Shown here one piece after another: positions 16,430 through 23,577 of a stretch of DNA of 64,000 bases. Source of the DNA: Massilia sp. Root351 (GTDB lineage: Bacteria; Pseudomonadota; Gammaproteobacteria; Burkholderiales; Burkholderiaceae_D). The stretch spans positions 447,420-511,419 of the forward strand of contig NZ_LMDJ01000023.1 in assembly GCF_001425045.1 (NCBI RefSeq). Direction: 5' to 3'. The position numbers were made by a program, and so were the translations under genes. The notes under the pieces are model-generated. The model did not search any database. It was not told the origin of the DNA and saw only the letters and a list, made by a program, of their open reading frames with translations. Numbering within the stretch: position 1 is the first letter of the stretch; each line of letters starts with the position of its first letter.

Positions 16430-17830
16430 ATGTTTTCACGCCGAGACTTTTTCAAGGGCGCCGGCGCGGTCGCCGTCAGCGCTGCCGCCGTCAGCAAAGC
16501 CGGGGCCGCGACCCTGCCCGAAGCCATGCTGATGGACAGCCCCAGAACGGTGGTGCCGCCGCCACCGCCCAACGGCCGGCCCTTCAATCCGGTAGTCACG
16601 TTGAACGGATGGTCGCTGCCATGGCGCATGAACAACGGCGTCAAGGAATTCCACCTGGTGGCCGAACCGGTGGTGCGCGAGCTGGCGCCTGGCATGAAGG
16701 CAAACCTGTGGGGCTATAACGGCCAGTCACCCGGCCCGACCATCGAAGTGGTGGAGGGCGACCGTGTACGCATTTTTGTCACCAACAAGCTGCCCGAGCA
16801 GACCAGCGTGCACTGGCACGGCCAGCGCCTGCCGAACGGCATGGACGGCGTGACCGGCCTGACACAGCCCGGCATCGCGCCCGGCAAGACCTTCGTCTAC
16901 GAGTTCGTGGCCAAGCGTCCCGGCACTTTCATGTACCACCCGCATGCAGACGAAATGACGCAAATGGCCATGGGCATGATGGGTTTCTGGGTAACCCACC
17001 CGAAAGATCCCTCCTTGCACGCGGTGGACCGAGACTTCGTATTCCTGCTGAGCGCCTACGACGTCGAGCCGGGCAGCTACACGCCGAAGACCAACACCAT
17101 GCTCGATTTCAACCTGTGGACCTTCAATAGCCGGGTGTTCCCGGGCATCGATTCTCTGCACGTGCGGCAGAACGACAAGGTGCGCATCCGGGTCGGCAAC
17201 CTGACCATGACCAACCATCCGATCCACATGCACGGTCACGAATTTGTCGTCACCGGCACCGACGGCGGCTGGACCCCGCCGGCGTCGCGCTGGCCGGAGG
17301 TCACGACCGATATCGCCGTGGGCCAGATGCGCGCCATCGAGTTCGTTGCCACCGACCTGGGTGACTGGGCGCTGCACTGCCACAAGTCGCACCACACCAT
17401 GAACGCCATGGGGCACGGCGTGCCCAACCTGATCGGTGTCGACCATCGCGGCGTGGCAGAGAAGATCAACAAGATCGTGCCGGGCTACATGGTCATGGGT
17501 GAGAAGGGCGGCTCCATGGGCGGCATGGAAATGCCGCTGCCGGAAAATACGCTGCCGATGATGACGGGCGAAGGCCCGTTCGGCGGCGTGGAGATGGGCG
17601 GCATGTTCACCGTGCTGAAGGTACGCAAGGACCAGAAGCGCGGCGACTATTCCGATCCGGGCTGGTACAAGCACCCGGCCGGCACGGTAGCCTACGAATG
17701 GACCGGCGAGCTGCCCGCGCCGCAGCGCAGCGCCAGCGCCGGCGGGCAGTCCATGCCGCTGGTGAAAAAGCCGGACGTCGAAGTTACAGTGCGCAAACCG
17801 TCGGGCGGCAATGGCCATCACGGGCACTAA
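16430..17830 (+). CDS. Tat-exported multicopper oxidase
   Basis: 466 residues. A Tat signal RRDFFKGAGA lies at 4-13. All copper motifs are present in order: HWHG (H128), HPH (H170, H172), HPIHMH (H263, H266, H268) and HCHKSHHTM (H316-H322) with a Met axial candidate. A Met-rich stretch follows (GGSMGGMEMPLP, LPMMTG, GVEMGGM), which in CueO/CopA-type oxidases helps bind Cu(I). It should oxidise Cu(I) to less toxic Cu(II) in the periplasm. Operon position and the CueR-type promoter support copper tolerance rather than a phenol-oxidising laccase role. Confidence 0.92.
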   Translation: MFSRRDFFKGAGAVAVSAAAVSKAGAATLPEAMLMDSPRTVVPPPPPNGRPFNPVVTLNGWSLPWRMNNGVKEFHLVAEPVVRELAPGMKANLWGYNGQSPGPTIEVVEGDRVRIFVTNKLPEQTSVHWHGQRLPNGMDGVTGLTQPGIAPGKTFVYEFVAKRPGTFMYHPHADEMTQMAMGMMGFWVTHPKDPSLHAVDRDFVFLLSAYDVEPGSYTPKTNTMLDFNLWTFNSRVFPGIDSLHVRQNDKVRIRVGNLTMTNHPIHMHGHEFVVTGTDGGWTPPASRWPEVTTDIAVGQMRAIEFVATDLGDWALHCHKSHHTMNAMGHGVPNLIGVDHRGVAEKINKIVPGYMVMGEKGGSMGGMEMPLPENTLPMMTGEGPFGGVEMGGMFTVLKVRKDQKRGDYSDPGWYKHPAGTVAYEWTGELPAPQRSASAGGQSMPLVKKPDVEVTVRKPSGGNGHHGH

Positions 17831-17848
17831 GGCGCCACGGCCCTGCGG

Positions 17849-18592
17849 CTAGAACCACTTCTTCTGCAGGGCCGCGAAGGTACCGTTGGCCTTGACGGTT
17901 TCCAGCCCCCTGCGGAAGCGCTCCACCAGCAGGTCATCGGTCTTCGTGCCGAACGCCATGTAGCTGCCGCCGCTTCCCAGGTCGGCGAGGTGCAGCACGC
18001 GCGCCAGCACCTGCGACGGATCGCCGCCGTCACGCCGCACAATGTCGGTCGCGACCATCTCGCTCATGGCCCACAAGTCGACGCGCCCCAGCTTCAGCTT
18101 TTCGTAGGTTGTCCTCGGCAAGGCATTGCCGTGCAAATGACGGCCCTTGACGAAGCCCCTGGATTCCAGATACTGCTCGCGCGCGTCGCTGTTGATGGTG
18201 CCGATCTTGTAGTTGCGCGCGTCGCCGAGATTGTCCAGCTTAAGCTTGCGTTCGCGCAGGGCGAACAGATAGGAGCTGTCGGGCGGCGAGACCACGCCGA
18301 CCCACTTGAACAGATGCTCCCGCTCGGCGGTTCGCATGATGGAGAAGATCAGCACGTTCTCGCTGTGCAGCGCGGTCGCGTAGGCGCGCGCCCACGGCAT
18401 GATCTGGATGCTGGCCTGCACATCGATTTCCTTGAGGACCGCCTCGACGACCTCGGTGCTGAAGCCGGTGACCCTGCCGTTTTCCAGAAAATTGACGGGC
18501 CGGTTTTCCTCCGTGACGCAGGTCACCGTGATGCCCGCGTTCACGGCGGTGGCCCAGCATAGCAAACCCACCCAGAGCAACAGGCGAAGCAT
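17849..18592 (-). CDS. Periplasmic solute-binding protein, family 3 type
   Basis: 247 residues with a signal peptide (cleavage after AVNA) and an SBP_bac_3 fold: VTCVTEENRPVNFLENGRVT at the start, FSTEVVEAVLKEI, and ending FRRGLETVKANGTFAALQKKWF. These resemble amino-acid-binding proteins, but no ABC permease or ATPase gene is adjacent. Orphans of this group are common in this type of bacterium and may have signalling roles. It converges on the multicopper oxidase gene with an 18-nt gap and is monocistronic as far as the window shows. The ligand is unknown. Confidence 0.82.
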   Translation of the reverse strand: MLRLLLWVGLLCWATAVNAGITVTCVTEENRPVNFLENGRVTGFSTEVVEAVLKEIDVQASIQIMPWARAYATALHSENVLIFSIMRTAEREHLFKWVGVVSPPDSSYLFALRERKLKLDNLGDARNYKIGTINSDAREQYLESRGFVKGRHLHGNALPRTTYEKLKLGRVDLWAMSEMVATDIVRRDGGDPSQVLARVLHLADLGSGGSYMAFGTKTDDLLVERFRRGLETVKANGTFAALQKKWF

Positions 18593-18769
18593 CTTGACCC
18601 CTCAGTATTCACTCAAGATACATTGTACGCGCGTTGCAATCGGATTTTCCAAGGCCATCGAGCAAAAAATATAACGCACCTTGGCGGTTTTAGTGATGGT
18701 GGTGGGCTGTTCCACGGAGCGAAATAACGCCAAACTTCACACTACCGACACCACCCATCCTATACCCGT

Positions 18770-20749
18770 ATGAATGAACACTTCCGCACCCGCCTGGCCG
18801 GCCTGGCCGTCATCCTGATTGCCTCGTCGCCCTGGCCGGCGGCGCGGGCGCAGGCAGCGGCGCCCGCCTTCGCAGCCGTTTTCAGCGATCACGCCGTACT
18901 GCAACGGGGCGAGCCCTTGACCGTATGGGGCACTGCGGCACCCGGGCGGCGCGTCATGGTGAACCTGGGCGGCACGGCTGCCGAGTCCAACGCCGGGACG
19001 GATGGCCGGTGGCGCGTGGCCTTGCCTGCGATGACGGCCGGCGGCCCCCATGCGCTGGCAGTAAGCGACGGCAGCGGCGCAACGACGCTCAAGGACATCA
19101 TGATCGGCGACGTCTATCTGTGCGGCGGACAGTCGAACATGGCGTTCCCGGTACGGCTCTCCACCGGCGCATGGTCTGATTTTCCCGCCAATTCCGAATT
19201 GCGCTTCCTGAACATTCACATGGCCAGCGAGCCCGCCCGCCAAGATGACCTGAAACGGCCGGCGGAATGGAAGGTGGTCACGTCGAAGAGTGTGGGCGAA
19301 GCCTCTGCGGTGTGCTATTACATGGCACGCAGCCTGCAACAGAGCCAGAAGGTGCCGGTCGGCTTCATCGGGGCAACCTGGGGCGGCACCACCATACAGG
19401 GCTGGATTGGGCCGTCGTCGCTGAAGACATTGCCGGCCTATGCCAGGCAGCTGGCTGCGCTGGCCGATATGGCCAGCAATCCCGTCAAGGCGATGGCCGA
19501 CGAAGCGCGCCGGCACGAGCAGTGGTGGGAAGCGCACGACCCGCAAGCGAAGGCGCAGCGCACCTGGAGCTCGCCCGGCTTCGACGATTCGGCATGGCCC
19601 AGCCTGACGCCGAGGGGATCGTGGAAGGATGCCGGCGTTCCCGCGCTGGCAGGCTTCGACGGCGCCGCGTGGTTCCGCACCACCGTCACGCTTGACGAGG
19701 CACAGGCGAAAGCTGCCAACGCGATTCAGCTCGGCCCCATCGATACCTATGACAGTACCTGGGTCAACGGCGTGCGCGTTGGCGGCGGCAGCACGGCGTG
19801 GGTGTGGCGCGACTACGCCGTGCCGGCAGGCGTGTTCAAAGCGGGCCGCAATGTGATCGCGGTCCGGGTTCTGGGCGGCGCCAGCGGAGGCGGGCTGACA
19901 GGTGGACCGGAGAACCGCGCCATCAGGACGGGTGACGGGAACTTGATTGCCTTGCCAGCGGCATGGAAGTACCAGCCTGGCATGCGCGCGAAGGGCTTGT
20001 CGATCCCGCCTTCGCCGTGGGACATCCCGACCAGTTTGTCAACCCTGCACAACGCGATGATCGCGCCGCTGGCCGGCTACAAGTTCAAGCTGGCCGCGTG
20101 GTACCAGGGCGAGTCCAACGCAGGGCAGCCCAGCGAGTACGAGACTTTGCTGCCGTTGCTGATTGCCGACTGGCGCAAGACCTTTGCCCAGCCGGAGCTA
20201 CCATTTCTCGTGGTGCAGTTGTCGTCGTTCGGCGGCGTGGCGGCACAGCCGGGGGAGTCGAACTGGGCACGCTTGCGCGAGGCCCAGGCCATGACCGTCC
20301 GCAACGACCGGCGTGCCGGCTTGGCGGTCTCCATCGACGTGGGCGACCGCACCGACATTCATCCACCGCAGAAAGCCGTGGTCGGCGAGCGGCTGGCGCT
20401 CGCGGCCCGCGCAGTGGCCTACGGTGAAGCGATTGCGCCCGGTGGGCCGGAAGCGACCGGCGTTACGCGGTCCGGCGACGACCTGTTGGTCAAGTTCAGG
20501 AACACCGGCGGCGGCTTGCGCACCTACAGCGCCGGGCATGCGATCGGCTTCGAAACCTGTACCGGCAAAGCTTGCCGGTACGCGCTGGCGGTGGCGCAAG
20601 GCGACACTGTCGTACTGAAAGGGGCCAACCAGCCAGGCACGACCCATGTGCGCTATGCCTGGGCCGATGCGCCCTATGTGAACCTATACAGCACGGACGA
20701 CCTGCCGGCGGCGCCGTTCAAGATGGAGCTGACCAGGACCGTCGACTAA
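18770..20749 (+). CDS. Sialate O-acetylesterase-type SGNH hydrolase
   Basis: 659 residues, exported (signal ending ARAQA around 28). The SASA domain has the nucleophile motif CGGQSNM (S122) and a late DIHPPQK segment with the catalytic Asp/His. A jelly-roll insertion (about 265-360, including STWVNGVRVGG and VFKAGRNVIAVRVLGG) splits the esterase, as in other members. It should remove acetyl groups from sugars such as sialic acid or plant/microbial polysaccharides outside the cytoplasm. No sialic-acid genes are nearby, so acetylated polysaccharide is a better guess. It shares CTAA with the convergent DUF418 gene at their stops. Confidence 0.88.
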   Translation: MNEHFRTRLAGLAVILIASSPWPAARAQAAAPAFAAVFSDHAVLQRGEPLTVWGTAAPGRRVMVNLGGTAAESNAGTDGRWRVALPAMTAGGPHALAVSDGSGATTLKDIMIGDVYLCGGQSNMAFPVRLSTGAWSDFPANSELRFLNIHMASEPARQDDLKRPAEWKVVTSKSVGEASAVCYYMARSLQQSQKVPVGFIGATWGGTTIQGWIGPSSLKTLPAYARQLAALADMASNPVKAMADEARRHEQWWEAHDPQAKAQRTWSSPGFDDSAWPSLTPRGSWKDAGVPALAGFDGAAWFRTTVTLDEAQAKAANAIQLGPIDTYDSTWVNGVRVGGGSTAWVWRDYAVPAGVFKAGRNVIAVRVLGGASGGGLTGGPENRAIRTGDGNLIALPAAWKYQPGMRAKGLSIPPSPWDIPTSLSTLHNAMIAPLAGYKFKLAAWYQGESNAGQPSEYETLLPLLIADWRKTFAQPELPFLVVQLSSFGGVAAQPGESNWARLREAQAMTVRNDRRAGLAVSIDVGDRTDIHPPQKAVVGERLALAARAVAYGEAIAPGGPEATGVTRSGDDLLVKFRNTGGGLRTYSAGHAIGFETCTGKACRYALAVAQGDTVVLKGANQPGTTHVRYAWADAPYVNLYSTDDLPAAPFKMELTRTVD

Positions 20750-21951
20750 TTCTGCACGGCCTTGAGGCCGCCACCGGTGCTGCGGCCGGCCCAGGTGGCG
20801 CGGTGCCACAGCGCTTCCAGCGGCCCTTGTTTATGCCTGCGCAGCCACCAGACGCTGAACCAGCCTTGCAGCAGTGCCAGGCCAAGCCCGATCAGCAGCG
20901 ACTGGCTTGCGCCGGTGACCTTGTACAGGCCCAGGCCATAGCCGTAGTAGATGAACGATCCCGCCACTGACTGCGTGAAGTAACTGGTAAGGCTCATGCG
21001 GCCCAGCGGCGCGAAGATGCTCACGAGGCGCTCCCGGGTGCCGCCCTGAAACAGCAGCACGAAGCCCGACACCAGTACGAGCATGAAAGCGAGGTTCGAC
21101 CAGGTGGCAAGCATGACCGATAGCGGCTCGCGCACGGCCTCGCCGGAGACCAGGCCGCGCAGTTCGGACTTCAGGAAGAACAAGGGAAGGAACAGCAGCG
21201 ATGCCGCCAGCAGGGTCCTGGTCCAGAAACGCCTGCTTTCGGGCGAGGGCACAAACAGCGACAAGCGTCCGGCCAGCATGCCCAACATGAACAGCGCCGG
21301 CATCTGGAACATGCGCCCGTTTTCCCAGCTCCACAGCAGCGCCGCCATCCTGCCGTTGGTGAAATTGCCGTACAAGGTGGCAAGGAGCGAGTCGCCGCGA
21401 AGGTAGGCGGCACCCCTGCCGAAATAGGCCCAGGAAGCCGGGTCTGCCAGCTTGAGTTCGGGATGCTGCAGCGCGTTGATCAACGCCAGCCACTCCACCG
21501 GCTGCAGCATCAGCACCAGCGCGATCAGGAAGACGGTCTTGTTGCCCAATCGCGCAACGGGAATCAGCAGCAGCCCGACGGTGGCGTAAAAGGCGAGAAT
21601 ATCGCCCTGGTAGAACAGTGAATTGAGCAGGCCAAACCCGAACAGCAACATCAGGCGCCAGGCGAAGCGTGTCCGGAAGTCCTCGCCGCGCTGTTGCCGG
21701 GCGTGCAGCTGGATGAAGAAGGTGACGCCGAACAGCAGCGAGAAAATGGCGTACGATTTGCCGCCAAAAAGGAAGAAGATGGAGTCCCAGACCGCCGAAT
21801 CCAGTGACTTCAGCCATTCCGTCAGGCCTGGCGGCCGGTAGATCAGGTCGAAATGCTCGACGTTATGCACGAGCATGATAGAAACGATGGCGAAGCCCCG
21901 CAGGGCATCGATCACATCAAGGCGGGCAGGTATGGCGGGCGTAATTTTCAT
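20746..21951 (-). CDS. DUF418 / YeiB-like membrane protein
   Basis: 401 residues from the ATG at 21951 (upstream in-frame codons look non-coding). It begins with the DUF418 signature RLDVIDALRGFAIVSIMLVHN and has about ten hydrophobic segments, with the C-terminal LGRMSLTSYFTQSV motif typical of the family. YeiB-like proteins sit in the inner membrane and are thought to be related to acyltransferase-3 proteins, so transfer of an acyl group to a surface sugar is conceivable; none is proven. Convergent with the acetylesterase, with a 4-nt stop overlap. Confidence 0.85.
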   Translation of the reverse strand: MKITPAIPARLDVIDALRGFAIVSIMLVHNVEHFDLIYRPPGLTEWLKSLDSAVWDSIFFLFGGKSYAIFSLLFGVTFFIQLHARQQRGEDFRTRFAWRLMLLFGFGLLNSLFYQGDILAFYATVGLLLIPVARLGNKTVFLIALVLMLQPVEWLALINALQHPELKLADPASWAYFGRGAAYLRGDSLLATLYGNFTNGRMAALLWSWENGRMFQMPALFMLGMLAGRLSLFVPSPESRRFWTRTLLAASLLFLPLFFLKSELRGLVSGEAVREPLSVMLATWSNLAFMLVLVSGFVLLFQGGTRERLVSIFAPLGRMSLTSYFTQSVAGSFIYYGYGLGLYKVTGASQSLLIGLGLALLQGWFSVWWLRRHKQGPLEALWHRATWAGRSTGGGLKAVQN

Positions 21952-22071
21952 CGCGGACGATGCTAAACGAAATGCGCGCGGCCGCAAAGTGAAATCGGCT
22001 GATGCTCGAAAATCATAAGCGGACATGGCCGGTTTCAAGCTTGACGGCGCGGAGCAGGGCGGCCGGAGGAC

Positions 22072-22587
22072 TCACTTGGGCACCGTATCGTCCTGCTTCT
22101 CGCAGTGGTCGGCAGGCTTGTTCTTCCCCGCCCGCCCATGACGCAGCATGGACAGGATCGCCAGCGCGAACAGGGCGCTCAGGACGGCGGTCGCCTCGCG
22201 GCCCATGCCGGCCGCCACACCGACGGCCGCCGTCAGCCACAGGCCGGCTGCGGTTGTCAGTCCCGTGATCTGGTTTTCGTTCTCTTGCTTGAGGATGGCG
22301 CCGGCGCCGATGAAGCCGATGCCGGCCGTCACCCCTTGCAGTACCCGCGACACGTCCGTTATTGCCATCCCGGCCTGCAGGGGAACCAGCACGAACAGCG
22401 CCGATCCGAGCGACACAAGCATATGGGTGCGCAGCCCGGCGGATGCGCCGACAGACTCGCGCTCGTAGCCCAGTATCGCGCCGAGCGCCACCGCCACCGT
22501 CAGGCGGATGCAGACGCGGGTGATGTCGGAGACGTCACCCAGGTCGGAGAACTCCTGTTCGACGGTTGTCCAGATCTTCGCCCACAT
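22072..22587 (-). CDS. MgtC/SapB-family membrane protein
   Basis: 171 residues from the ATG at 22587 (GAGG 6 nt upstream). It contains the MgtC/SapB core: RLTVAVALGAILGYERE with GLRTHMLVSLGSALFVLV, then GIGFIGAGAILK and GLTTAAGLWLTAAVGVAAGMG, forming about five membrane spans. It lacks the long C-terminal ACT-like domain of Salmonella MgtC. Members link to growth at low Mg2+ and regulation of ATP synthase. The 243 nt upstream carry no obvious Mg2+ riboswitch that I can recognise. Confidence 0.87.
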   Translation of the reverse strand: MWAKIWTTVEQEFSDLGDVSDITRVCIRLTVAVALGAILGYERESVGASAGLRTHMLVSLGSALFVLVPLQAGMAITDVSRVLQGVTAGIGFIGAGAILKQENENQITGLTTAAGLWLTAAVGVAAGMGREATAVLSALFALAILSMLRHGRAGKNKPADHCEKQDDTVPK

Positions 22588-22786
22588 GCCAGCCTCAATG
22601 AGTTGCTTCGATGGTGAATTGTAGAGCAGTGCGGCACGGAGCAACGCCACGGAGGCGGCGTACCGCAGCCAGGCTGGTCCGACGTAGCCGAAGCGTACCG
22701 GTCGAAGGCAGGGCGGGCGAACAGGCGGGCGTCGCCGGCCGTGTCCTGATCGAGCCCGAATCTCGCTGAGTTAAACTGGATCGGCC

Positions 22787-22820
22787 GGCATGCCCTGCGC
22801 ATCGACGCGCAAGGCATGCC
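22787..22820. repeat. 14-bp imperfect stem-loop downstream of the LysR remnant
   Basis: GGCATGCC-C-TGCGC (22787-22800), loop ATCGAC, GCGCA-A-GGCATGCC (22807-22820), with one mismatch. It lies 10 nt beyond the stop of the LysR fragment but has no T-tract on either strand, so it is probably a structured mRNA 3' end or a relic rather than a standard intrinsic terminator. Confidence 0.45.
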
Positions 22821-22830
22821 ATGTATGTCG

Positions 22831-23094
22831 CTACCTCGCGGCTTCCTCCAACAGCCAGCCCCGGAATGTCACCAGCCGCGGCAAGCCAGCCGACTCGGGG
22901 CGGTACACGATGTAATAGGCCAGCGGCGACTCGAACGTGATATCGCCGCACAGTCGCACCAGCCGCCCCGAGGCGATGTCGTCGTGCGCCATCACGCTGC
23001 GCGCCATCGCCACGCCATGGCCTTCGACCGCCGCCTGCAGCACTGCGGCCGAGTTGTTGATCTGCATGCCGCGCGAGGTCGGGGCATCGTGCAC
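22831..23094 (-). pseudogene. C-terminal remnant of a LysR-family (GcvA-like) regulator
   Basis: The 87 codons read as the last part of the LysR effector-binding domain: MQINNSAAVLQAAVEGHGVA, MARSVMAHDDIASGRLVRLC, then SPLAYYIVYRPESAGLPRL, matching the C-terminal subdomain of GcvA-type regulators. A full protein needs about 200 more residues including the helix-turn-helix, which should lie between 23,095 and about 23,700; that DNA instead holds a small ORF, a terminator and the dif-like site. The gene was therefore truncated by a rearrangement near 23,095-23,130. Probably not functional. Confidence 0.8.
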
Positions 23095-23131
23095 GCCCGA
23101 TGAGTGTCAGAAGGTGTTTCGGAATCGATCG

Positions 23132-23347
23132 ATGGGTTCCACGCCGCCGGCGCAATTAGAGCTATTTCCATTTGACCCGTTGTCTAAGTCGGAGCGACTT
23201 GAGATGTACCAGCTGATTCGGAACAGCTACTGGCATTTGCACAATCTGCGTGGCGGGCGTTTCGGGGAGGCTTGCCGTCGGAAGCAGTACCGGCTGGTGG
23301 CAGTCCAAAAAAAAACGCCTGCTGTTGGCAGGCGTCTGAAAGCGTGA
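23132..23347 (+). CDS. Small hypothetical protein
   Basis: 71 residues starting MGSTPPAQLELFPFDPLSKS, with a likely helical SERLEMYQLIRNSYWHLHNL and a basic end. No family recognised. The frame has plausible amino-acid composition, and the first 50 residues look protein-like, but the ribosome-binding site is poor and the last third overlaps an intrinsic terminator read on the other strand. It could be a real small gene, an insertion that replaced the LysR N-terminus, or chance. In-frame codons upstream (GTG at 23114) are alternative starts. Confidence 0.4.
   Translation: MGSTPPAQLELFPFDPLSKSERLEMYQLIRNSYWHLHNLRGGRFGEACRRKQYRLVAVQKKTPAVGRRLKA
23307..23334 (-). terminator. Intrinsic terminator on the minus strand
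   Basis: Stem CGCCTGC (23316-23322) / GCAGGCG (23328-23334) with a 5-nt loop. On the minus strand it is followed by nine T residues (23315-23307). It is placed to end transcripts coming from the OsmC-YcaO gene, whose stop is 244 nt upstream. Confidence 0.8.
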
Positions 23348-23452
23348 AGTGTTGGACCTTTTAAAGTGCTGCAGGCTCCGGTGCGGCAGGCATTTTCAGC
23401 CGTTCCAACCATGTCCGTATTGCCCTCGATAGGCGAGTCCGGCGGAAACCTC

Positions 23453-23480
23453 ATTTGACATAATATAGATTATGCGAAGT
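23453..23480. other. dif-like XerC/XerD recombination site
   Basis: Read on the minus strand: XerC-type arm ACTTCGCATAA, 6-bp centre TCTATA, XerD-type arm TTATGTCAAAT. It matches the 28-bp E. coli dif at 23 of 28 positions, including all of CGCATAAT, TATATTATGT and AAAT. Only one copy was seen. It lies in a gene-poor, rearranged 480-bp stretch. The simplest reading is the chromosome dimer resolution site at the replication terminus; a Xer-using mobile element end is the alternative. Confidence 0.72.
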
Positions 23481-23577
23481 TTCGAGAATCCGCTGGACTT
23501 GGCGTTTTTGGCGTTCCCCGGTCCAAACAAGCGTCTTCCCGGGGAACGTCATCTTTCCAGATATGGCCTACATCGAC

